Shown: piece after piece, positions 42,155 through 50,886 of the stretch
Layout of the letters: each line of letters begins with the position of its first letter
Numbering within the stretch: the stretch's first letter is position 1
From: CAZPWQ01 sp964590495
GTDB taxonomy: Bacteria > Bacteroidota > Rhodothermia > Balneolales > Balneolaceae
Direction: 5' to 3'
NCBI GenBank assembly: GCA_964590495.1
Contig: CAZPWQ010000008.1
Span: 1 to 63,529 of the forward strand
Length of the DNA: 63,529 nucleotides
The notes under the pieces: model-generated
The model's input: the letters and a program-made list of their open reading frames with translations, nothing else
The model's database searches: none
What the model was told of the DNA's origin: nothing
Translations under genes and position numbers: made by a program

Positions 42155-42430
42155 CACGTGTCATTCCGACCGCAGCATCGGCGGGTTTCCCTATGCGGAG
42201 TGGAGGAATCTCATCCATGTGGCAGAGGCAACTAATCGAAACCTTTCGTTACTGGCAGCCAACTCAGAGCGGATGAGACGTGTCCGACTCCCGGCGCGAT
42301 CCCTCCGCTACAGTCCCGATAAAAAACATCGGGACTTCCGGTCGGGATGACATCGTGGGTGGGTTTTTATTAGCTGCTCTCATTCAAAACGGCGTCGAGA
42401 AATCTCATCCATGTGGCAGAGGCAATGAAC
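42155..42430. repeat. Family C repeats upstream of trpB
   Basis: GTGTCATTCCGACCGCAG ... GAATCTCATCCATGTGGC AGAGGCA (42155-42232), a CCCGAT/ATCGGG stem (about 42313-42337), then a second GAGAAATCTCATCCATGTGG (42397-42416). It is related to blocks at 325, 41572 and 49315. Confidence 0.65.
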
Positions 42431-42634
42431 AGTTACCGACTTCTATTTGCCATAAGGACAAACTGCCTGAAGTACGCAGCATATTCACCAAGAAGTTACA
42501 GATTTTTAACTCTCTACCAATATCTTCACAATTGTATTGTCATTTCTTAATTGATTATCACTATTTTTAGAGAGATTAATATTAACTTAATAATCTCTCC
42601 AGGGAAGTATCAAAACGATCAAATAAGATGATTT

Positions 42635-43831
42635 ATGCTTATGACATATAAAGCACCCACAAAAACCGGTTACTATGGAAAATTCGGAGGCAAGTTTGTA
42701 CCGGAAATTTTAATTCCTGTACTGGAAGAACTTGAAGTGGCTTTCAGTAAGGCCTGGGATAATGATTCTTTTCAGGATGAATACCGCCTCCTGTTGAACA
42801 AATATGTAGGACGTCCCACAAAGCTCACTTTTGCCAACCGGTTGACGGACCATTACGGCAAGGCGAAGATTTACCTCAAGAGGGAGGACCTTTGTCACAC
42901 CGGTGCACATAAAATCAATAATGCCATAGGACAGGTACTGCTCGCACAAAAGATGGGAAAGCAGCGGATCATTGCTGAAACGGGAGCCGGCCAGCATGGA
43001 GTGGCTACAGCTACCGCATGCGCAAAGTTCGGAGTGGATTGCATCGTCTATATGGGTGAAGAGGATATGGAGCGTCAGCAGCTGAATGTGGACCGAATGC
43101 GGCTATTAGGGGCGGAGGTCCGGCCGGTAACCAGCGGATCCAAAACATTAAAAGATGCCACCAATGAAGCAATTCGCGATTGGGTCACCAATGTTGACAG
43201 TACGTTTTATGTTATTGGATCGGTCGTAGGACCTCATCCATACCCGATGATGGTCCGGAATTTCCAGAAGGTGATAGGAGAGGAAACCCGCTATCAGCTC
43301 GAGAAAGAAGAAGGCCGCTCTCCCGATTATCTGTTGGCCTGTGTAGGCGGCGGATCAAATGCTATCGGCATTTTCTATCCCTTCATTGATCATGAATCGG
43401 TAAAAATGTTCGGACTTGAAGCTGCAGGACTCGGAGCCGATACCGGCAAGACAGCTGCTACATTGACTATGGGCCGGCCGGGAGTACTGCATGGATCGCT
43501 CAGTTATCTTCTGCAAAACAGTGAAGGACAGATCCAGCTTGCACATTCGATCAGTGCAGGTTTGGACTATCCGGGTATCGGTCCGGAACATTCCTATCTA
43601 CGAGACACAAAACGCGTGACTTATGCAGCAATCACCGACGATCGGGCGATGGAAGGTGTTAAACTTTTATCAGAGCTTGAAGGAATCATTCCCGCTCTGG
43701 AAACAGCACATGCGATTGCATATTTGGATGAGCTGATGCCAAAGACAACAAACGACGAAATCGTAGTGATCAATTGCTCCGGACGTGGTGACAAAGATAT
43801 GGGAACAATTTCAAAAAATTTGGTCCCGTGA
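42635..43831 (+). CDS. trpB: Tryptophan synthase beta chain
   Basis: A 398-residue PLP enzyme that condenses indole with L-serine to make tryptophan. The PLP lysine is in HTGAHKINNAIGQ (about residues 85-97), and substrate/PLP motifs AETGAGQHGVATATA, GSVVGPHPYPMMVR and CVGGGSNAIGIF are intact. The N-terminus (KTGYYGKFGGKFVPEIL) is that of TrpB1, the form that pairs with TrpA. Start MLM at 42635. trpA follows 75 nt downstream. No other trp genes are in the window, so the pathway is split. Confidence 0.98.
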   Translation: MLMTYKAPTKTGYYGKFGGKFVPEILIPVLEELEVAFSKAWDNDSFQDEYRLLLNKYVGRPTKLTFANRLTDHYGKAKIYLKREDLCHTGAHKINNAIGQVLLAQKMGKQRIIAETGAGQHGVATATACAKFGVDCIVYMGEEDMERQQLNVDRMRLLGAEVRPVTSGSKTLKDATNEAIRDWVTNVDSTFYVIGSVVGPHPYPMMVRNFQKVIGEETRYQLEKEEGRSPDYLLACVGGGSNAIGIFYPFIDHESVKMFGLEAAGLGADTGKTAATLTMGRPGVLHGSLSYLLQNSEGQIQLAHSISAGLDYPGIGPEHSYLRDTKRVTYAAITDDRAMEGVKLLSELEGIIPALETAHAIAYLDELMPKTTNDEIVVINCSGRGDKDMGTISKNLVP

Positions 43832-43906
43832 TATTTTTTTTGGCATCTTCGCTCTGCCATACATTCCGAACCCTACTATTCATGTTCTTCTAAAAAATTA
43901 TTTATA

Positions 43907-44725
43907 ATGACTGATACCAATCAGAAAAAAAGAATTCAACAGATATTTGATAATCGTGACATCTCATCAAAGGTGATGAGTCTCTTTTTAACGGCAGGCT
44001 ATCCCGATGTCGATTCTACGGTTGATCTTATCCTGGGGTTTGAAAAGAACGGGGCGGATATGATTGAACTTGGCATGCCGTTCAGTGATCCCCTGGCCGA
44101 CGGACCGACAATCCAATATTCCAGTACAGAGGCTATCAGGAATGGGATTACAATGGAAAAAATATTCAATATCGTAAGAGATATCCGGAAACAGTCGGAA
44201 ATACCTCTCATTCTGATGGGCTACATGAATCCGGTATTGCATTACGGTGTTGAAGCATTTTGTAAAGAAGCTTCCGGGGCAGGAGTTGACGGTCTGATTA
44301 TTCCTGACATTCCTATGGAAGAATCCGGCATGATCAGCAGAGAAGCGGCGGAATACAGTTTGCCGATAATCTATCTTGTGGCTCCCAATACTCCCGATGA
44401 ACGTATGAGAGAAATAGATTCAAGATCGGAAGGATTTGTATATTGTGTGTCAGTGACAGGCGTCACTGGAGCACGCGGTGGAGACGAAGTAGCACGTTCT
44501 GTGCAGCGGTTTATCAGTCGTGTCAGGAAAAATATTACACGCAATCCCAAGATGGTGGGTTTTGGCATTAAATCTCATGAAGATGCACAGCTAATTGCGG
44601 CAGATATGGACGGATTTATTGTCGGGAGTGCACTCATTGATACCATCCACCAATTTTATCCCGACGAGGGATGGAAGGATCGGGTATTTGCTTTTGTTAA
44701 CTCCTTGAAGTATGGTAACAATTAA
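43907..44725 (+). CDS. trpA: Tryptophan synthase alpha chain
   Basis: A 272-residue TIM-barrel enzyme that cleaves indole-3-glycerol phosphate to indole and glyceraldehyde 3-phosphate, passing indole to TrpB. The catalytic Glu is in MIELGMPFSDPLADGPTIQ (about residues 51-69), and the catalytic Asp in GVDGLIIPDIP. The phosphate-binding VGFGIKSHEDA and IVGSALID segments are present. No feature suggests loss of function. Confidence 0.97.
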   Translation: MTDTNQKKRIQQIFDNRDISSKVMSLFLTAGYPDVDSTVDLILGFEKNGADMIELGMPFSDPLADGPTIQYSSTEAIRNGITMEKIFNIVRDIRKQSEIPLILMGYMNPVLHYGVEAFCKEASGAGVDGLIIPDIPMEESGMISREAAEYSLPIIYLVAPNTPDERMREIDSRSEGFVYCVSVTGVTGARGGDEVARSVQRFISRVRKNITRNPKMVGFGIKSHEDAQLIAADMDGFIVGSALIDTIHQFYPDEGWKDRVFAFVNSLKYGNN

Positions 44726-44933
44726 TTATCGATGCTGTGAGAAGATTTGGGGAGTTCCGATTATTGAACAATGCCTGAACGGACCAAGCCACAGAAGCAC
44801 TAAAACACGAAATTTAATGTTGTAATAATTCAATAGTATTTGTCCGGTAATCAATTTCTTGTAGTGCCGTTAAACCGTTATTCTAAATATATTCAGTTGC
44901 AAATATTCACAAAGAAAAACCAATAGAAAATCC

Positions 44934-46052
44934 ATGAAATCATTTTTTAAAATCAGCTTTTTTCTTATAACTGTTGCCATCTGGATAGGCTGCGAAGGTG
45001 ATTATCGCAGAAATGCTGTCGGTGGTTTGGGAGAAGCCGTAGTCGTGATGGATTCCAGCCAGTTTAAAAGCGAAACGGCAGATGCTATTCACAATACCTT
45101 TGGTAAGTATCTGAGAACTATGCCGAATGCACAGCCCATGTTTGATTTACGGTTCAGGGACATTAAGAATAATGATCAGTTGGAGCAGATAAAACGTAAC
45201 AGGAATCTTATTATAGCGGCACCAATAGATGACACAACCAATGTCGGTCGCTTTATCCGGGCTATGCTGAGTGATGAGGTCGAAGAGTCGGTCAGAAATG
45301 GTGAGTCTTTCGCTTTCCCGCTGCAGGACCGCTGGTATCGTGATCAATGGACTATTATCCTTACAGCTCAAAATGATTCGGTTTTGGCTGAACAAATACG
45401 TAATTCAGAAAAGACACTCACCAACAGGTTGATGGAAAAGGAGTTTGAACGTTGGGAGGAGGAAATATATGACCGCGGTGAGCAGGTACAACTTTCAGAC
45501 ACTCTTTGGAATAAAGAAGGTTGGAAAATTCGTATTCAGCACGATTGGATCAAAAACATTGATACTACCTTTACTGAGAATGGTAAGACAAATCATTTTT
45601 TAACCATGCGCCGGTCGCTCCCGAATAATGATCGCTGGTTTTGGGCATGGTGGCAGGAAGATTTCACGGATATTACACACTTAGATAATGACTGGATCAA
45701 TGCAAAGCGGGATTCTCTGATGAGAGAATTCATTCGTGGTACCAGAGACAGTTCCTATGTAACGACGGAATACCGGAATCCGGTTGAGACCGAATCTTTT
45801 GAGATGGATGGAAATATTGTCTATGAAACCCTTGGTACCTGGGATATGACCCATGATGCCATGGGAGGTCCTTTTGTAAATATGACTATCTATGATGAAG
45901 ATACACGACGTTTGTTCATACTTGAATTCGGACAATTTGCGCCAAAGTACAATAAACGACGTTTTGTACGACAATTCCGTACTATGTTGCGTACGTTTGA
46001 AAGTGATTCAACCTGGGCGCCTGCTGACACTCAAGCCGTAGCTGAAAATTAG
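44934..46052 (+). CDS. DUF4837-family lipoprotein
   Basis: A 372-residue exported lipoprotein: N-terminal helix LFFFLITVAIWIGC-like with lipobox IGCE (Cys20), then RRNAVGGLGEAVVVMDSSQF, the DUF4837 opening. Later blocks include NLIIAAPIDDTTNVGRFIRAML and a C-terminal TYRNPVETESFEMDGNIVY-like segment. The family is restricted mainly to Bacteroidota and relatives; its function is unknown. An A/T-rich 208-bp gap separates it from trpA. Confidence 0.9.
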   Translation: MKSFFKISFFLITVAIWIGCEGDYRRNAVGGLGEAVVVMDSSQFKSETADAIHNTFGKYLRTMPNAQPMFDLRFRDIKNNDQLEQIKRNRNLIIAAPIDDTTNVGRFIRAMLSDEVEESVRNGESFAFPLQDRWYRDQWTIILTAQNDSVLAEQIRNSEKTLTNRLMEKEFERWEEEIYDRGEQVQLSDTLWNKEGWKIRIQHDWIKNIDTTFTENGKTNHFLTMRRSLPNNDRWFWAWWQEDFTDITHLDNDWINAKRDSLMREFIRGTRDSSYVTTEYRNPVETESFEMDGNIVYETLGTWDMTHDAMGGPFVNMTIYDEDTRRLFILEFGQFAPKYNKRRFVRQFRTMLRTFESDSTWAPADTQAVAEN

Positions 46053-46107
46053 TGTCTGGTGTCATTTCAACGATGATCGTTTGAGGTTTCACTCTGTAGC
46101 CTCGAAA

Positions 46108-46305
46108 AAGAAAGTCCCCCTTAAAAAAGGGGGTGCGGCTTTAGCCGCGGGGGTTGTTTCCAGGAAAAAGCTGAATTATCACGATAAGAAAAACCCTCAG
46201 GGTTTCACAAACCCTGAGGGTTTACCAATAATTTGTTAATATGAAGGTATAGTTGAATTCAAATTTGCTTTCTTGGACTAAGATGGTCCAACAACCCCCT
46301 TTAAT
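46108..46305. repeat. Intergenic repeat (family A), interrupted copy
   Basis: AGTCCCCCTTAAAAAAGGGG with GTGCGGCTTTAGCCGCGG and GGGTTGTTTCC starts the element. ATGAAGGTATAGTTGAATTC and GATGGTCCAACAACCCCCTT complete it to 46305. The order matches 35351-35532, with a hairpin (46191-46223) inserted in the middle and its right end cut by the MITE at 46306. Confidence 0.75.
46191..46223. repeat. Perfect 15-bp hairpin inside family A copy
   Basis: AAACCCTCAGGGTTT, a CAC loop, and AAACCCTGAGGGTTT form perfect arms. Each arm is itself nearly palindromic. It is absent from the 35351 copy. Confidence 0.8.
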
Positions 46306-46463
46306 TGAGATTGTCTAAAAAGTCTTTTTGCTTTTCGAGAACTTAAATTTTTTAGGTGTAGACCTCCAAGGTTTCAGAAACCTTGGAGGTCTCCTCGAAA
46401 ACAACATTAAATCTTAAAAAATTAACCGTTATTTATAGGGATATGACTTTTTAGACAGCCTCA
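46306..46463. mobile_element. 158-bp MITE with 19-bp terminal inverted repeats
   Basis: The termini TGAGATTGTCTAAAAAGTC and GACTTTTTAGACAGCCTCA match at 17 of 19 positions. The inside carries a perfect 14-bp hairpin (GACCTCCAAGGTTT-CAG-AAACCTTGGAGGTC, about 46361-46391). There is no transposase frame. It interrupts the family A repeat exactly where TTTAATTCCCCC would continue. Confidence 0.7.
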
Positions 46464-46558
46464 CTAATTAGTAAAGCCAAAAAAGCAGGATAATGAGGTG
46501 GTTTAGTGGCTATAGCATCAAATAAATATTTACTCATTTAAGAATCGATAAATCCGAA

Positions 46559-47725
46559 GTGCCATCCTCCAAAAATAAATTTATTGATGAAGCTCTGGCT
46601 GAACGAAAGCGGGATCACCGTTTGCGGTCCCTTACTGAGTATAATCCCGCCGGGACCGTTACGATCAGAGATAACAACCGCGAGATTTGCAACTTTAGCG
46701 GGAATGATTATCTGGGGCTGTCAAAACATTCTGCAGTTATAAAGCAGTCAAAATCATATGCAGAAGAATTTGGCGCCGGCTCTACAGCTTCACGCCTTAT
46801 CAGCGGTACATATTCCATCCACCGCAAACTTGAAGATCATCTTGCCTCAACATTCGGTCGTGAAGCGGCACTTATTTTTAATTCGGGGTTTCAGGCCAAC
46901 AGTTCGATTATCAGTACCATTGCTGACAGACATACTCTTATTTTAGCTGATAAATTGAGTCATAACAGTCTTCTACAGGGTTCACTTTCAAGCCGGGCGG
47001 TATTCCGCCGGTTTGATCATAACTCTGTTTCTGATCTTGAACGCCATCTCAGGCAAGCTGAACAGGAAGAGCATTCACGTGTAGTTGTCATTACGGAATC
47101 GTTGTTCAGCATGGACGGTGATCGCAGCGATCTCAAAGCGATAGCAGATGTGGCAAATCGCTATGATGCGTGGCTTTTTGTTGATGATGCACATGCAGTG
47201 GGCGTCTGGGGCGAAAACGGGCTTGGACTGGCTCACGGAATTAAAGGAATTGATATGGTGCTTGGTACCTGCGGAAAAGCATTTGGAACCTTTGGGGCTT
47301 TTCTTCTCTGTTCCTCGAAAATGAAGAAGTACCTTGTTAATTTTTGTCCGGGTTTTATCTATACCACATCATTACCGCCTGCAGTGATCGGTGCGATCGA
47401 AGCCTCCCTTAAATTAATTCCGACGATGAACGATCAACGTATGAAACTGCACCGGCATATCAGGTATATGAAACAACAAATTCATGACATTGGATTTGAA
47501 ACAGGAGATTCAACTACACAGATTATACCGGTTATTGTCGGGACAGATATAGAAGCTCTCGATTTGGCTGATTATCTGTACAGGAAAGGCTTTTTAGCCA
47601 CCGCCATCCGTCCGCCGACCGTACCCAAGGGTAGTGCCAGGATACGTATAACCTTGTCAGCGGCTCATAACAGGAAACAGATTGATAACTTTTTGAACGT
47701 ATTAAAGGAGTGGAAGAATGGCTGA
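46559..47725 (+). CDS. bioF: 8-amino-7-oxononanoate synthase
   Basis: A 388-residue fold-I PLP enzyme that joins pimeloyl-ACP (or CoA) with alanine in biotin synthesis. The glycine-rich N-terminal NFSGNDYLGLSKH, the Asp in VDDAHAVGVWGENG, and the PLP lysine in LGTCGKAFGTFGAF are intact. The C-terminal AIRPPTVPKGSARIRITLSA is typical. The start is GTG 46559. Its stop overlaps the start of the esterase gene by 8 nt, so they are one operon. Other PLP acyl-transferases (Kbl, SPT) are alternatives, but the bioC neighbour decides. Confidence 0.93.
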   Translation: MPSSKNKFIDEALAERKRDHRLRSLTEYNPAGTVTIRDNNREICNFSGNDYLGLSKHSAVIKQSKSYAEEFGAGSTASRLISGTYSIHRKLEDHLASTFGREAALIFNSGFQANSSIISTIADRHTLILADKLSHNSLLQGSLSSRAVFRRFDHNSVSDLERHLRQAEQEEHSRVVVITESLFSMDGDRSDLKAIADVANRYDAWLFVDDAHAVGVWGENGLGLAHGIKGIDMVLGTCGKAFGTFGAFLLCSSKMKKYLVNFCPGFIYTTSLPPAVIGAIEASLKLIPTMNDQRMKLHRHIRYMKQQIHDIGFETGDSTTQIIPVIVGTDIEALDLADYLYRKGFLATAIRPPTVPKGSARIRITLSAAHNRKQIDNFLNVLKEWKNG

Positions 47726-48404
47726 ATGCCGATTTTTAACATACCACGGCTGGGGCTTTGATTCTCGTTGCTGGCAACACTGGCAAAAGCTTTTGAATGG
47801 ATTTGGTGAATTCGAACACTATGACCGTGGATATTTCAAAGATTCTGCTGAACCTGAGTTAAAAGATAATAAAGAGTTCCTGATTGTTTTTACTCATTCC
47901 TTTGGGTTACACTGGTGTAAAGAGGAAATCATCAGAAATACAGATATACTCGTTATTTTCGGAGGATTTTTGCAGTTTCACCCGCAGGCGGCCCAATTCA
48001 AGCGGCGATCGCGTTTGATGCTTCAACAGATGATCAATGAGTTTGAAGTACAACCGGAGAAAGTGCTGAAAACTTTTTATCGCAACTGCTATGCTCCAAA
48101 GGATGCCCCGGATATCATTATAGAAGATCTTAATCATAATCTTATGTTGAATGATTTAAAACTGCTTCATAATTCTAAACTGGATATAGATCTGCTTAAA
48201 AAAACCCATAGAATCTGCATCTTTCACGGAGCTGATGACTATATCATCCCTAAAACAAAAGGGCGAGAAATTTATAACCGTCTGCAAAACAGATCTCAGT
48301 ATTTTGAAATTAAAATGGGCGGACATGCACTGCCTTTTTCTCACTGTGAACAATCTTTCGAGTTTCTTAAACCCCAACTTGAAGAGTATCTGAATGGTAA
48401 GTGA
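47718..48404 (+). CDS. Alpha/beta hydrolase, probable pimeloyl-ACP methyl ester esterase
   Basis: A 228-residue alpha/beta hydrolase. The oxyanion segment LTYHGWGFDSRCW and the nucleophile elbow FTHSFGLHW (Ser in T-H-S-F-G, with Thr in place of the first Gly) are visible, along with an acid in IFHGADDYIIP and the catalytic His in MGGHALPFSH. It lies between bioF and bioC, the position of BioH/BioG-type enzymes that cleave the methyl ester once pimeloyl-ACP is complete. BioH and BioG types are non-homologous in detail; I do not assign one. Confidence 0.78.
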   Translation: MAECRFLTYHGWGFDSRCWQHWQKLLNGFGEFEHYDRGYFKDSAEPELKDNKEFLIVFTHSFGLHWCKEEIIRNTDILVIFGGFLQFHPQAAQFKRRSRLMLQQMINEFEVQPEKVLKTFYRNCYAPKDAPDIIIEDLNHNLMLNDLKLLHNSKLDIDLLKKTHRICIFHGADDYIIPKTKGREIYNRLQNRSQYFEIKMGGHALPFSHCEQSFEFLKPQLEEYLNGK

Positions 48405-48431
48405 TCATATTATCAGGAAATTATCCCGGAA

Positions 48432-49241
48432 ATGTCGAACCAGTTAAAACTTCAAAAAAACATCAAACATAAAATTGCGGAAAAATTCGGTCGTGCTGCA
48501 GCTTATTATGACGAGCATGCAGACATTCAGAAAGATATTGCCGGTCGGCTGATAGCTTCACTTCAGCCATGGAAAGACATCATACCAGCCGGTCCTGTTA
48601 TTGAACTGGGTTGCGGTACTGGGTTTGTAACTGAAGGATTGGCAGAGATTTATCCGAAACGCAATATTATTGCGACTGATCTTTCGGAGAAGATGGTTGA
48701 ACTGAGCCGGAAAAAACTACAGCATCATAAAAATCTCTCTTTTATGCAGCTGGATGCAGAACAGCCCACACACCATGAGCCGCATTATGCGATGTCGGTC
48801 AGCGGTTTTACCGCCCAGTGGTTTAAAGATCCGGCATTGACACTGGGCAGATGGCTGGAGGCGACAAAACCGGGCGGATTGCTGCTCGCATCATTTCCCG
48901 GTAATGAAAGCTTTCCGGAATGGAAAGAACCGTGCAGGAAACTTGGCCTTCCTTTTACCGGCAATACGTTACCTGATACCGAGGAAATGGTAATAAAATT
49001 ATCTGCCGGTCCGGCACAGGTCGACTTTTACGAAGATACAGTTACCCAAACTTTTGGCAGCGCCCGGGATTTTTTCAGACAGCTAAAACACCTTGGTGCG
49101 GGTACTCAGAAGGAGGGACGTCCGCTCAGTCCGAAGGAGTTGTCCCTGCTGATCGACCACTGGGACGACTCCGCCGGTGAGGAGGTGAGAATAAGCTATC
49201 ATATCGTTTTCCTGGCTGTTAAACGGGATCTAGATTCTTAA
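48432..49241 (+). CDS. bioC: Malonyl-ACP O-methyltransferase
   Basis: A 269-residue SAM-dependent methyltransferase that caps malonyl-ACP so fatty acid enzymes can build pimeloyl-ACP. The BioC-like N-terminus KIAEKFGRAAAYYDEHADIQ, SAM motif I VIELGCGTGFVTEGLA (about residues 56-71) and the ISGFTAQWFKDP-like substrate segment (SVSGFTAQWFKDPALTLG) fit BioC. It is 27 nt from the esterase gene, closing a bioF-esterase-bioC operon. bioA, bioD and bioB are not in the window. Confidence 0.9.
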   Translation: MSNQLKLQKNIKHKIAEKFGRAAAYYDEHADIQKDIAGRLIASLQPWKDIIPAGPVIELGCGTGFVTEGLAEIYPKRNIIATDLSEKMVELSRKKLQHHKNLSFMQLDAEQPTHHEPHYAMSVSGFTAQWFKDPALTLGRWLEATKPGGLLLASFPGNESFPEWKEPCRKLGLPFTGNTLPDTEEMVIKLSAGPAQVDFYEDTVTQTFGSARDFFRQLKHLGAGTQKEGRPLSPKELSLLIDHWDDSAGEEVRISYHIVFLAVKRDLDS

Positions 49242-49314
49242 GAGATTTATAAACTCCTTTTGATTATTCGGAATGACAATGCAGGGGTATTTATTATCAC
49301 CCTCCCCACCCATG

Positions 49315-49386
49315 GCGTCATTTCGAGCGCAGTCCCGGTGGTTTTCCGAGACGGAGTCGAGAAATCCCATCCGTGTTGCAGGGGCA
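49315..49386. repeat. Family C repeat after bio operon
   Basis: GCGTCATTTCGAGCGCAGTC, then GGTGGTTTTCCGAGACGGAG, and GAGAAATCCCATCCGTGTTG. It lies between convergent genes. Close in sequence to 41572-41630. Confidence 0.7.
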
Positions 49387-49447
49387 GCTGAAATGATTTC
49401 CGGCTGTATTCCCTGGACAAAGACTAGTTAGCCCGGACAAAGGTTAT

Positions 49448-50740
49448 TTAATCACTACTGCCCGTATATACAATTCTCCATATTTTCCCTCTGACAGAAT
49501 CGGATATATAAAGGGATCCGTCATTTCCTGTTGCCAGTCCAACAGGACGATATTCCGCCTCTCCGGGCGAGCTAAGAGTATCGGCACCGGCAAATCCATC
49601 AGCAAAAATTTCATAGTCACCGGATGGGTTTTCCCCCTCAAAAGGAACAAAGGCAACTTTATATCCTGCCTGTGGTTCCGGTGCACGATTCCAACTGCCG
49701 TGGAAGGCTATGAACGATCCGTTTTGATATTCTGACGGGAATTGGTCGCCATAATAGAACAACAGGTCATTTGGAGCCCAGTGCCCCGGAAAAGCCGTAA
49801 TCGGATCTTCATATTCTCCCTCTTCGGCAGGTGTTTCACCATCTCCGCCATATTCGGGATTTACCATTTTTTGATCTCTTATCGGGTCGTAGTATGTGAA
49901 TGGCCATCCGAAATTATCTCCGTCATTTACCAGGAAGAATTCCTCTGCAGGTTTTTCGGCATTATCTTCCACTGTATAGAATTCGGGCCATAACTGGTTA
50001 AGCTGATCCCTGCCGTGCTGTAAGAGATACAGATTTCCGCTATTCTCATTCCAGTCGAGTGCTACGGCATTTCTTATACCTGTTGCGTAACGGTGTCCGT
50101 CACCTTGCTGGGTTTGTTCCGTTGTATTGGCTTCAAATTGCCATATACCGCCCTGACGTTCCAGCTGGGGGCAGGGGTCCAGTCCGGGCGACTCAGGGGT
50201 TCTGGGCTCTTCCTGGCAGGCATTGGAGGGAGCACCGACATTGACATAGATGTTACCGGATTGATCAAAGGTAAAAGATTTTGCCGCATGGGAGTTTTGG
50301 TCGGGGAAACCCTGTATAACTGTTTCCGGTTCACCGGATGGAACCAACTCATCGGAAGACATCTGATATCGCATTACCGAAGTATCAGAACTGAAGTAAA
50401 GGTAGTCATTATGGTAGTGGATACCCGTTCCGGTATAATCACCAAAATATTCAATTTCGTCGGCAATACCATCATCATTAGTATCTCTTAGTGCAGCAAT
50501 ACCATTTCCTTGATTAAGCTCAGCGAGAGATACATAAATATCACCTTTATCATCAACAGTAATATGACGGGCCTTACCAACGCTGTCGGCTACGACTACC
50601 GCCCGGAAACCTTCGGCAAGTGTTATTCCACCATTGTCATCCGAGAAAGAGAGATTTTCGTATTGATCCGGTGATTCTCCACCGCATCCTGAAAGCAAGA
50701 AAACAAAAGCAGTTATATAAGCAATATGTTTTAAATACAT
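49448..50740 (-). CDS. PQQ-dependent sugar dehydrogenase family lipoprotein
   Basis: A 430-residue exported beta-propeller of the glucose/sorbosone dehydrogenase family. The lipobox LLSGCGG gives a lipidated Cys near residue 19. Propeller-blade motifs repeat: ARHITVDDKGDIYVSL, SFTFDQSGNIYVNVG, ATGIRNAVALDWNENSGNLY and VGLATGNDGSLYISDS. A PQQ-dependent aldose or L-sorbosone oxidation in the periplasm is expected from the family, but many members have no proven substrate. It is divergent from the SMP-30 gene, 146 bp apart, a shared promoter region. Confidence 0.88.
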   Translation of the reverse strand: MYLKHIAYITAFVFLLSGCGGESPDQYENLSFSDDNGGITLAEGFRAVVVADSVGKARHITVDDKGDIYVSLAELNQGNGIAALRDTNDDGIADEIEYFGDYTGTGIHYHNDYLYFSSDTSVMRYQMSSDELVPSGEPETVIQGFPDQNSHAAKSFTFDQSGNIYVNVGAPSNACQEEPRTPESPGLDPCPQLERQGGIWQFEANTTEQTQQGDGHRYATGIRNAVALDWNENSGNLYLLQHGRDQLNQLWPEFYTVEDNAEKPAEEFFLVNDGDNFGWPFTYYDPIRDQKMVNPEYGGDGETPAEEGEYEDPITAFPGHWAPNDLLFYYGDQFPSEYQNGSFIAFHGSWNRAPEPQAGYKVAFVPFEGENPSGDYEIFADGFAGADTLSSPGEAEYRPVGLATGNDGSLYISDSVRGKIWRIVYTGSSD

Positions 50741-50886
50741 TGGATCTTATAATTGGTTAAAATTGTACCAGAAATTTATTCTTTAAATAAAAATAGTTAT
50801 TGTTAGGGGCAAAAAAGTAACTCAAAGTTTTTATTTGACTTACTGATATGTTATGGGGTAAAATATTAATTTAAAATAGTAATACA

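Noticed and set aside
42280..42570. A 96-codon plus-strand frame before trpB
   Set aside because: It spans family C repeats with a CCCGAT/ATCGGG stem and shows repeat-derived composition.
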